From: an uncultured Clostridia bacterium
Lineage (GTDB): Bacteria; Bacillota; Clostridia; Oscillospirales; Acutalibacteraceae
Assembly: GCA_946042285.1 (NCBI GenBank)
Contig: CAMGDK010000045.1
Coordinates: 1 to 11,007 of the forward strand
Reading direction: 5' to 3'
DNA length: 11,007 nucleotides
Shown: positions 1 through 6,065 of the stretch, piece by piece
How positions within the stretch are numbered: the first letter of the stretch is position 1
Layout of the letters: every line of letters begins with the position of its first letter
Program-made: the position numbers and the translations under genes
Notes under the pieces: generated by a model
Seen by the model: the letters and a program-made list of their open reading frames with translations, nothing else
Told to the model about the DNA's origin: nothing
The model's database searches: none

Positions 1-49
1 ATTATAAATCAATAGATAAACAATATATTTTGAAGCTATCATCAATTTT

Positions 50-55
50 AGGGGG
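50..55 (+). promoter_or_regulatory. Ribosome binding site deciding the start at 60
   Basis: AGGGGG lies 4 nt before the ATG at 60. The upstream TTG at 30 in the same frame has no purine-rich element before it. The PI-PLC core also begins only shortly after the ATG, so the shorter protein is preferred. Confidence 0.6.
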
Positions 56-59
56 ATTT

Positions 60-953
60 ATGATTTATAAAAATTGGATGTCTTATATTAAGGATGATGT
101 TAAGCTTACTTCTCTTGTTATTCCCGGTGCACATAACGCCGGTTCATACGGTATGAACAAAATGGCAGAATGTCAAAAGGATAATCTGTTTACTCAGTTT
201 GAATACGGAATCAGACAGTTTTGCTTAAGGCTTAACACTAACAAAAAAGGCGAGATACTATTAGCTCACGGTATGAGCAAGGGTGATTACTTTGAAAATG
301 CACTTAAAGACATTAAAAAAATGATTGATACCAACGACAGCGAAATTCTATTGTTGGATATAAGAGAATATCAGCCGCAGAAATTCGGTCCGATTGAATT
401 GCACTATAAAGCCGATCCTAAGGTTGTAGATGAAATGTTAAATAATTATATTCAGCCTGAAAAATACGCCTACTGTGATTTTGACAGTATTAAGGATGTA
501 ACGATCGGTGATATTAGAAAATCAGGGAAGAGATACATTCTCATAAATTATGATGAGGAATATAAGTATTCAAAAACATGTGAGTGTATTTTACCTTGGG
601 ATAAAAAAATTAACGGAGCAAAGGCAGTTAATTTTACAAATCAAACACTTAAGTTCTTTGATGAATACCAAACTGACGGTTTATATTGGTTCCAAACTCA
701 GCAAACACCAAATCCCGGCACGGAAATAGGCTTAACTAATCCATATAAGCTCGATCAGGATTTAAGAAATTATTTTGAGAAGCTCATTAAAGGTATTGCT
801 GACACTCCTCGTTACCTTGAAAAAGCAAATATTATCGCGGGTGACTTTATGACCTACGACTATATGAAATCGCGTGCAATACTTAAGCTTAATCTTTTGA
901 AGAAAAATGTTGTTGAAGAATTAGAAAAGGAATATGAGGAAGGACTATCATGA
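60..953 (+). CDS. PI-PLC X-domain-like phosphodiesterase, cytoplasmic
   Basis: A 297-residue protein resembling phosphatidylinositol-specific phospholipase C (PLC-like TIM-barrel phosphodiesterases). What is seen: the first catalytic His block IPGAHN with His25, the GIRQFCLR strand at 50-57 with Arg57, the second catalytic His in LLAHG (His70), then SEILLLDIREY and a late Asp in AGDFMTYD (Asp262). Family members cleave phosphoinositides or related phosphodiesters by His-His acid-base catalysis. There is no signal peptide or membrane segment, unlike secreted Bacillus or Listeria PI-PLC, so it probably acts inside the cell. The ATG at 60 is preferred because AGGGGG (50-55) sits just upstream; a TTG at 30 in the same frame has no ribosome site. 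It is the first gene of a run and overlaps the next by 4 nt. Odd: the family HD is HN here, and the Asp of GIRxxDxR is Cys55. The fold call is firm; the substrate is unknown. Confidence 0.8.
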   Translation: MIYKNWMSYIKDDVKLTSLVIPGAHNAGSYGMNKMAECQKDNLFTQFEYGIRQFCLRLNTNKKGEILLAHGMSKGDYFENALKDIKKMIDTNDSEILLLDIREYQPQKFGPIELHYKADPKVVDEMLNNYIQPEKYAYCDFDSIKDVTIGDIRKSGKRYILINYDEEYKYSKTCECILPWDKKINGAKAVNFTNQTLKFFDEYQTDGLYWFQTQQTPNPGTEIGLTNPYKLDQDLRNYFEKLIKGIADTPRYLEKANIIAGDFMTYDYMKSRAILKLNLLKKNVVEELEKEYEEGLS

Positions 954-1645
954 AGATAACAGTTCTCGGAAAATACGGTCCGTATCCGGCTGCTGACGGA
1001 GCATGCAGCGGTTACTTGGTTGAAGATGGTAACAGTAAAATAGTCCTTGATATGGGGTGCGGTGTACTGTCAAGGCTGATGAAATATGTTGATATACAGG
1101 ATATAGATTGCATTTTTATTTCACATTTACACAATGATCACACTAGTGATTTACTGCCGCTTAGATATTACCTTGAAGAAAAAGGATTAAAAATGAATAT
1201 CGTCACAGCCGTTCAAGATGATGATGATTATGCATATTTTCACAAATTGTTTGACGGTGACGAATTTAATGTTATCAGCATTGATGAAAGCAAGGAAATC
1301 AGCATCGGTGACTTGTCTCTTTCGTTTTACAAAATGCATCACACAACTCTAACTTACGGAGTTAAAATAAAAGGAAGCAGAGTAGTTGCCTACACGGCGG
1401 ATAGTATGTATTGCGAAAATGTTGATAAACTATTCGAAGGATCAGATATGGTTATCGCTGATATTTCAAAGCAATACGGAGTAAATTGTCCGCACATGAA
1501 TACAAAAATCGGCAAAGAGCTTGCAGGGAAGTATTCGGCAAAAATTATAGCATCACATATTGGAGCAAATTATAATCCTTCTGAGGAATATGAAAATATT
1601 TATAACATTGAAATAGCAACCGAAATGAAGCAATATGAGGTTTAA
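950..1645 (+). CDS. Metallo-beta-lactamase-fold hydrolase, RNase Z-like subgroup
   Basis: A 231-residue protein of the MBL fold. The metal-binding motif HxHxDH is complete (His59, His61, Asp63, His64). The other usual ligand positions are visible: His130/His131, Asp151 in AYTAD, and His203 near the end in ASHI. The PHMNT block at 181-185 matches the H-x-T region of RNase Z-like small hydrolases, so two metals, probably zinc, can be expected. The length fits stand-alone MBL hydrolases and is short for full RNase Z, which adds an exosite arm. Family members cleave phosphodiesters, cyclic phosphates, thioesters or lactones. Its place between a PI-PLC-like enzyme and a sugar kinase makes a phosphodiester or cyclic-phosphate substrate attractive, but that is inference. 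The ATG overlaps the stop of the upstream gene (ATGA), and GAGGAAGG at 936-943 is the ribosome site. No signal peptide. Confidence 0.85.
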   Translation: MKITVLGKYGPYPAADGACSGYLVEDGNSKIVLDMGCGVLSRLMKYVDIQDIDCIFISHLHNDHTSDLLPLRYYLEEKGLKMNIVTAVQDDDDYAYFHKLFDGDEFNVISIDESKEISIGDLSLSFYKMHHTTLTYGVKIKGSRVVAYTADSMYCENVDKLFEGSDMVIADISKQYGVNCPHMNTKIGKELAGKYSAKIIASHIGANYNPSEEYENIYNIEIATEMKQYEV

Positions 1646-1647
1646 AT

Positions 1648-2535
1648 ATGAAGCATTATAATTCAATAATAATAGGTCACATCACGGACGACCTTAATAC
1701 CGATTACACAGGCCAAACTATTCACAGCTGCGGCGGAGCTGTCTTATTTTCATCCGCAAGCGCTTATTCATTAGGTCATAGGGTTGCCGCGATTACCAAG
1801 CTTTCTAAAAATGATGCTGACAGGCTGAATGCGTTTACAATCGACGACGATGATGTATATTGCAGCTTTTGCAATGGCTCAGTCGTTATGGAAAATGTTT
1901 ATTTTACTAAGGATAGAGATAAAAGAAAAAGCAAGTGCAAGGAGTTTTCCGAACAATTCACTATTGATGATATTCCTAAAGATATTGATGCTGATGTTTA
2001 TCATTTTGCAGGCTTGCTTTACGGTGATTTTTCCGATGATTTGATTAAAAGCGTTGCATTAAACAGAGGTGCTGTTGCGCTTGATGTTCAAGCTTGCCTG
2101 CGTCATGCAAACAAAGAGACCGGTGAGATGTATTTTGAGGACTGGTCATCAAAAAAAGAAATGCTCAAATACATTTCATTTTTAAAAACAGATGCCGCTG
2201 AGGCAGAAATACTAACCGGTACCAAGGACAGATATGAAGCTGCTAAAATCCTTTATTCTTGGGGTGCTAAAGAGATTTTAATAACTCACTCAAGCGAAGT
2301 GCTTGTATATGACGGAAAAAGTGTATATACCTGTCCTATAAAGGCTCGTGACTTAATCGGAAGGACAGGAAGGGGAGACACAACCTTTGCTGCTTATATA
2401 AATGAGAGAATAAATAACAACATTGAAGACTCATTATTGACTGCAACGGCAACAGTTTCATTAAAAATGGAAACTCCCGGACCGCTTAAATGCAACAGGG
2501 AAGATGTTTTAGATTATATTAAGGAATTTTATTGA
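1648..2535 (+). CDS. PfkB-family carbohydrate kinase, possibly myo-inositol kinase-like
   Basis: A 295-residue ribokinase-fold kinase. Seen: the N-terminal GHITDD strand, the substrate-side GG pair at 29-30, the LDVQACLR segment at 145-152, FLKTDAAEAEILTG at 178-191, and the C-terminal PfkB signature GRTGRGDT at 238-245, where Asp244 is the expected catalytic base. The family transfers phosphate from ATP to a sugar or polyol hydroxyl. LDVQACLR followed by the FLKxxxxEAE block recalls plant and archaeal myo-inositol kinases; this is from memory, not a search. If right, it would fit beside a PI-PLC-like enzyme. Compared with the textbook DTTGAGD signature, the first Asp is Gly and the Ala of the anion hole is Arg. 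The start is 2 nt after the previous stop with GAGG at 1637-1640, so translation is probably coupled. The kinase fold is secure and the substrate is not. Confidence 0.82.
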   Translation: MKHYNSIIIGHITDDLNTDYTGQTIHSCGGAVLFSSASAYSLGHRVAAITKLSKNDADRLNAFTIDDDDVYCSFCNGSVVMENVYFTKDRDKRKSKCKEFSEQFTIDDIPKDIDADVYHFAGLLYGDFSDDLIKSVALNRGAVALDVQACLRHANKETGEMYFEDWSSKKEMLKYISFLKTDAAEAEILTGTKDRYEAAKILYSWGAKEILITHSSEVLVYDGKSVYTCPIKARDLIGRTGRGDTTFAAYINERINNNIEDSLLTATATVSLKMETPGPLKCNREDVLDYIKEFY

Positions 2536-2554
2536 TTCTGCAAAAAGGATAATT

Positions 2555-3097
2555 ATGCAAATTCACTTTAAAGAAATAACAAAAAAATCTAAATATTATA
2601 AAAAGGTTAAAGAATTATACAAAACCGCCTTTCCAAAAGAAGAGAAAATTCCTTTTTTTATCATGATTTCTAAAATCAAAAAGGATAATGTTAAGTTCTA
2701 TTCAATATTTGATTCAAGCTCTTGGGTTGGTTTTGTGTATTTGATAAATTACAAAGACTTATCCTATGTATTTTATTTTGCAATAAGTGATGATAGCAGG
2801 GGAAAGGGCTATGGCGGCGCAACTCTTAAAGCCCTCAGAGAAGCTTATCCGTCTTCTCAATTTTTTCTTGCAATTGAAGAAATTGACAGTAAATACGACA
2901 ATTATCATCAAAGAGTAAGCAGAAAAGCTTTTTATGAGAAAAACGGATTTCAACTTTTAAATCAAAAAATGTACGAGTCGGGTGTCGTATATGATTTGAT
3001 GGGGACAGACGGTAAGGTTGATGCAGATTTGTTTGATATAATGCTCAAGGACTATTTAGGTGTATTTTATAAATTGATAAAAACCTATATCTTTTGA
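2555..3097 (+). CDS. GNAT-family N-acetyltransferase
   Basis: A 180-residue protein with a GNAT core. Motif A is visible as SDDSRGKGYGG (78-88), where the RGKGYG loop binds the acetyl-CoA pyrophosphate. It is preceded by the beta strand YVFYFAI and followed by an IEEID strand and the AFYEKNGFQLL block (125-135), the usual motif B with Tyr and the NGF turn. Family members move an acetyl group from acetyl-CoA to an amine. The acceptor cannot be read from sequence. The N-terminal part (KVKELYKTAFPKEEKIPF) matches a group common in clostridial genomes, as remembered. It lies 19 nt after the kinase with AAGGAT as a weak ribosome site, and is probably the last gene of the first run, since a GC hairpin and an 83-nt gap follow. 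Confidence 0.85.
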   Translation: MQIHFKEITKKSKYYKKVKELYKTAFPKEEKIPFFIMISKIKKDNVKFYSIFDSSSWVGFVYLINYKDLSYVFYFAISDDSRGKGYGGATLKALREAYPSSQFFLAIEEIDSKYDNYHQRVSRKAFYEKNGFQLLNQKMYESGVVYDLMGTDGKVDADLFDIMLKDYLGVFYKLIKTYIF

Positions 3098-3103
3098 CCA
3101 AAT

Positions 3104-3120
3104 AACCCCCTACGGGGCTT
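3104..3120 (+). terminator. Short GC hairpin, weak terminator or attenuator candidate
   Basis: CCCC (3106-3109), loop CTAC, GGGG (3114-3117), with AA/TT able to extend the stem around a bulged C. It begins 9 nt after the GNAT stop. There is no U-tract after it, so it may only partly terminate, protect the 3' end, or be chance. Confidence 0.3.
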
Positions 3121-3147
3121 GTATAAAGTATGACAATAGTTTATCAT
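3119..3147 (+). promoter_or_regulatory. Possible weak promoter before the S-component gene
   Basis: TTGTAT (3119-3124), a 17-nt spacer and TATCAT (3142-3147) have correct sigma-A geometry. The -35 matches only at TTG. It would give a leader of about 30 nt to the ATG at 3181. No riboswitch class was recognised in 3098-3180. Confidence 0.25.
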
Positions 3148-3166
3148 TCAGTTGTTATATTTTTAC

Positions 3167-3172
3167 AGGAGG
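3167..3172 (+). promoter_or_regulatory. Consensus ribosome binding site deciding the start at 3181
   Basis: A perfect AGGAGG with 8-nt spacing to the ATG at 3181. The in-frame ATG at 3130 has no such site, and would add 17 residues spoiling the usual short basic N-terminus of an S component. Confidence 0.85.
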
Positions 3173-3180
3173 TAGTTTTT

Positions 3181-3762
3181 ATGAAAAAAATCAGAAATAC
3201 ATCTAAATTATCAAAGACTAATCAAATTGTAATCACAGCGCTTTGCATTGCTCTTTGTGCGGTGTTGCCGTTTGCTTTTCACAGCATTCCAATGGGTGGT
3301 GCTATTTACTGTCCAATGCACATTCCGGTGCTTATTTGCGGTATTGTTTGTAATTGGCAGGCAGCTATGCTTTGCGGCATTATAGGTCCTGTAATTTCCT
3401 GCTTAACAACAGGTATGCCTAATTCTGCAACATTACCGACAATGATGATAGAATTAGCAGTTTACGGTCTTGTTGCAGGATTGATGATGAAGCATGTATC
3501 TACAAAAAGCTCTATTGCAGATGTTTATATCAGTCTTGTAACTGCAATGATTTCGGGTAGAATTGTCGGTGCTCTTGCAAAGGCGTTGATTTTTGCAAAG
3601 GGTGCTCAAACAATAGAAGCTCTTGCTACTGCTTATTTTGTTACATGCTTACCCGGAATTGTAATTCATCTTATTTTAGTACCGGCTGTGTATTTTGCTT
3701 TGCAAAAGTCAGGCTTGATTGCTAAAAGATATATTAAAGAGGCAGTGCCAAACAATGAATAA
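3181..3762 (+). CDS. ECF transporter substrate-binding (S) component
   Basis: A 193-residue, very hydrophobic membrane protein with a basic N-terminal tail (MKKIRNTSKLSK) and about six predicted transmembrane segments, typical of S components of energy-coupling-factor importers. Recognisable blocks are the first helix ending ALCAVLPFAFHSIP (24-37), YCPMHIPVLICGIV (43-56), CGIIGPVISCLTTGMP (65-80), and LPTMMIELAVYGLVAG (85-100). These recall the broad clostridial S-component family PF12822, from memory. S components capture a vitamin, vitamin precursor or other small nutrient. They import it with a shared EcfA-EcfA'-EcfT module, which is not in this window and must be encoded elsewhere. The substrate cannot be read here. 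The last 8 nt overlap the methyltransferase gene, suggesting coupled translation and a related job. An alternative, a small stand-alone vitamin permease, is less likely. Confidence 0.78.
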   Translation: MKKIRNTSKLSKTNQIVITALCIALCAVLPFAFHSIPMGGAIYCPMHIPVLICGIVCNWQAAMLCGIIGPVISCLTTGMPNSATLPTMMIELAVYGLVAGLMMKHVSTKSSIADVYISLVTAMISGRIVGALAKALIFAKGAQTIEALATAYFVTCLPGIVIHLILVPAVYFALQKSGLIAKRYIKEAVPNNE

Positions 3763-4342
3763 AAATGAAATCGTAAGCTTTTTTGATGATTTATCAAAGG
3801 ATTGGGATAGCAATCTTATAATTAACGAAGAAAAATTCAATCAAATTCTTGATTCTGCTTATATTGAAGAAAACTGTACGGTTCTTGACGTTGCGTGCGG
3901 TACAGGAGTAATGATACCTTACTATTTATCCCGCGGTGTAAGGCATGTTACCGGTATTGATATTTCTTCAAAAATGATCGAGTGCGCAAAGAATAAGTTT
4001 CATAATAATGAAAAAGTAAATTTCGTTTGTTGTGATGCTGATAGCTTTAAATCCGAAAGACTATATGACAGATGCATGATTTTTAATGCACTTCCGCATT
4101 TTATTGATCCTTTAGGATTATTGAAAAATCTTTATAATTCATTAACGGAAAACGGTCGTCTTACTGTTGCTCACGATATGGGAAGAAAAACGCTTGACAG
4201 GCATCATTCAAATTGTGCAAAAAATGTGTCATGCGGCTTAATGAGTGAGGATGATCTTGAAAATATATTTATTCAATCAGGATTTCGCGACATCTCAAAG
4301 CATGCAAATGATGATATATACATTGTTTCCGGAATAAAATAA
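3755..4342 (+). CDS. Class I SAM-dependent methyltransferase
   Basis: A 195-residue Rossmann-fold methyltransferase. Motif I is clear (VLDVACGTG, 43-51). It is followed by the acidic residue at the end of the second strand, Asp69 in TGIDIS, which should bind the SAM ribose, then CCDADSF at 92-98 for the adenine pocket and FNALPHFIDP (110-119) at the usual motif IV/V place. Length suits small-molecule methyltransferases with no extra domain. The ATG at 3755 is chosen because AAAGAGG (3736-3742) precedes it and the conserved region starts soon after. It lies inside the end of the S-component gene with an 8-nt overlap, so the methylated substrate may be what the transporter imports, or a product of it. 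That is inference; the acceptor is unknown. A strong terminator follows 13 nt after the stop. Confidence 0.85.
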   Translation: MNKNEIVSFFDDLSKDWDSNLIINEEKFNQILDSAYIEENCTVLDVACGTGVMIPYYLSRGVRHVTGIDISSKMIECAKNKFHNNEKVNFVCCDADSFKSERLYDRCMIFNALPHFIDPLGLLKNLYNSLTENGRLTVAHDMGRKTLDRHHSNCAKNVSCGLMSEDDLENIFIQSGFRDISKHANDDIYIVSGIK

Positions 4343-4355
4343 ACACTTTGATTTT

Positions 4356-4385
4356 AGGAATGCTTAATTGCATTCCTTTTTTATT
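4356..4385 (+). terminator. Rho-independent terminator after the methyltransferase
   Basis: The stem AGGAATGC (4356-4363) pairs perfectly with GCATTCCT (4370-4377) around a 6-nt loop TTAATT. A run of six T (4377-4382) and then ATT follow. This closes the second transcription unit and insulates the arabinose genes. Confidence 0.9.
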
Positions 4386-4400
4386 ACAATTTGGTAATAA
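4381..4400 (+). promoter_or_regulatory. Inverted repeat upstream of the araB promoter, operator candidate
   Basis: TTATTAC (4381-4387) and GTAATAA (4394-4400) are exact reverse complements separated by AATTTG. The repeat ends 14 nt before the -35 box of the arabinose promoter, a place suited to a regulator. It overlaps the T-tract of the preceding terminator, and in such AT-rich DNA a chance match is quite possible. Confidence 0.35.
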
Positions 4401-4414
4401 CATGTTTATTTGTA

Positions 4415-4443
4415 TTGAAATTTAATATTGTATATAGTAAAAT
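4415..4443 (+). promoter_or_regulatory. Sigma-A-type promoter of the arabinose operon
   Basis: TTGAAA (4415-4420), a 17-nt spacer, and TAAAAT (4438-4443). The -35 matches 4 of 6 consensus bases and the -10 matches 5 of 6, with ideal spacing. It lies directly upstream of the kinase ribosome site and downstream of the terminator at 4356-4385, where a new transcript must start. Confidence 0.6.
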
Positions 4444-4458
4444 AAAATGAAAAATTAT

Positions 4459-4464
4459 AGGAGG
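4459..4464 (+). promoter_or_regulatory. Consensus ribosome binding site for a GTG start
   Basis: AGGAGG with 8-nt spacing to the GTG at 4473. It decides the non-ATG start of the kinase; no in-frame ATG is available near the FGGY core. Confidence 0.85.
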
Positions 4465-4472
4465 TACATCTT

Positions 4473-6047
4473 GTGGAATATAAAATTACCGGTAATGAAA
4501 GCCTTGGCATAGAATTTGGCTCAACAAGAATTAAGGCTGTGCTTATTGATGAACACTGTAATCCTATTGCAACAGGAAGTCACAATTGGGAAAACAGACT
4601 TGAAAACGGTGTTTGGACATATCATATTGACGATGTTTGGGTTGGATTGCAGGACGCATATAAAAAATTAAATGACAGTGTCTTTGAAGCTTTTGGAACA
4701 AGGATTACAAATCTTGCCTCTATTGGATTTTCTGCAATGATGCATGGATACCTGCCTTTTGACAAGGATGGAAATCAGTTGTGTGAATTCCGTACATGGA
4801 GAAACACAATAACCGCTGATGCATCAAAAATATTAACCGATGCATTCAATTTTAATATTCCTCAGCGTTGGAGTATTGCTCATCTTTATAATGCTATTTT
4901 AAATGACGAAGAGCATGTAAAGGATATATCTTATCTTACCACTCTTGCAGGATATGTACATTGGAAGCTTTCGGGCGAAAAGGTTCTTGGTATTGGTGAA
5001 GCATCAGGAATGTTTCCTATTGATAGCAATGCTATGGACTATAATGCAGAAATGCTTGATAAGTTTTCAAATCTCGATAAGGTATCAAATTATAGCTGGA
5101 ATATAAAAAGCATTTTACCAAAGGTACTTGTTGCCGGTGAAAATGCAGGCTGCTTAACAGATGAAGGAGCAAAGCTGCTTGATCCGTCAGGAGCTTTAAA
5201 AGCAGGTGCGCTTATGTGCCCTCCCGAGGGTGATGCCAGTACAGGTATGACCGCTACAAACAGTATTGCAGTTAAAACAGGTAATGTTTCTGCAGGTACA
5301 TCAATATTCTCGATGATAGTTCTTGAAAAGCAACTGTCAAAGGTATATGAGGAGATTGATATGGTAACGACTCCTGTCGGTAAGCCTGTTGCCATGGTGC
5401 ATTGTAACAACTGTTGTACCGATCTTGATTATTGGGTTAAAATTTTTGCCGATTTCGCAAAATTAAGCGGCAGTAACGCTTCTGTGCCTGAAATATACGA
5501 TATGCTATATAATTGCGCACTTGATGCTGATAAATCGTGCGGAGGTCTTGTTTCGTACAATTATTTTTCAGGTGAGCCTGTTACTGATTTAAGTAGTGGC
5601 AGACCTTTATTTGCGAGAAGTGAGAACAGTAACTTTAATTTACCGAATTTCTTTAGAGCTCAAATCTATTCAACAATGGCTACTCTTAAAATCGGCATGG
5701 AAATTCTTGAAAAAGAAAATGTTAAGATAGATAAGCTTCTGGGACACGGAGGCTTGTTCAAAACTCCTGTTGTAGGTCAAAAGCTTATGGCAGGTGCAAT
5801 GAATACGCCTGTTGCCTGTCTTGAAACCGCAGCAGAGGGCGGTGCTTGGGGTATGGCAATTCTTGCGAGATATGCCTTTGACAACAAAAATATGCCGCTT
5901 GACGAATATCTTGATTCGGAAATATTCAGTAAGTTCAAAAGTACTACAATAAATCCTGATATTGATGATGTTAACGGCTTTAAGGAATATATGAAGCTAT
6001 ATAAGGCAGGTTTAGTTGTTGAGAGATCTGCTACTGAGAATATATAA
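4473..6047 (+). CDS. araB: FGGY-family sugar kinase, probable L-ribulokinase (Bacteroides-type AraB)
   Basis: A 524-residue kinase of the FGGY family. Seen: the N-terminal phosphate-binding loop LGIEFGSTRIKA (11-22), SAMMHGY (87-93), FRTWRNT (106-112), the catalytic-Asp region PPEGDASTGM (250-259, Asp254 likely the base), GNVSAGTS (270-277) and the C-terminal ATP-site block LLGHGGLFKTPVVGQ (422-436). It should phosphorylate L-ribulose to L-ribulose 5-phosphate. The assignment rests on position: it comes first, followed by araA and araD in classical araB-araA-araD order. By sequence alone this subgroup is often labelled xylulokinase, and it is shorter than the about 560-residue enterobacterial AraB. 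It recalls the kinase of the Bacteroides thetaiotaomicron arabinose operon. Translation starts at GTG behind a perfect AGGAGG. The alternative, D-xylulokinase, is less likely in this context. Confidence 0.82.
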   Translation: MEYKITGNESLGIEFGSTRIKAVLIDEHCNPIATGSHNWENRLENGVWTYHIDDVWVGLQDAYKKLNDSVFEAFGTRITNLASIGFSAMMHGYLPFDKDGNQLCEFRTWRNTITADASKILTDAFNFNIPQRWSIAHLYNAILNDEEHVKDISYLTTLAGYVHWKLSGEKVLGIGEASGMFPIDSNAMDYNAEMLDKFSNLDKVSNYSWNIKSILPKVLVAGENAGCLTDEGAKLLDPSGALKAGALMCPPEGDASTGMTATNSIAVKTGNVSAGTSIFSMIVLEKQLSKVYEEIDMVTTPVGKPVAMVHCNNCCTDLDYWVKIFADFAKLSGSNASVPEIYDMLYNCALDADKSCGGLVSYNYFSGEPVTDLSSGRPLFARSENSNFNLPNFFRAQIYSTMATLKIGMEILEKENVKIDKLLGHGGLFKTPVVGQKLMAGAMNTPVACLETAAEGGAWGMAILARYAFDNKNMPLDEYLDSEIFSKFKSTTINPDIDDVNGFKEYMKLYKAGLVVERSATENI

Positions 6048-6065
6048 TAAATAAGGAGAATAATT

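Noticed and set aside
30..59. TTG start giving a 10-residue longer PI-PLC-like protein
   Set aside because: There is no ribosome site before the TTG, while AGGGGG precedes the ATG at 60; the extra residues are not part of the domain.
3130..3180. ATG at 3130 as start of the S component
   Set aside because: There is no Shine-Dalgarno sequence before it, and the perfect AGGAGG at 3167-3172 would then be inside the coding region.
4401..4472. Catabolite-repression (cre) site near the arabinose promoter
   Set aside because: No sequence close to the CcpA consensus with its central CG was found between the terminator and the GTG start.
5090..5410. Minus-strand open frame of 106 codons inside the kinase gene
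   Set aside because: It lies fully antisense to a well-conserved FGGY kinase, has low-complexity content and no recognisable family, and no ribosome site was noted.
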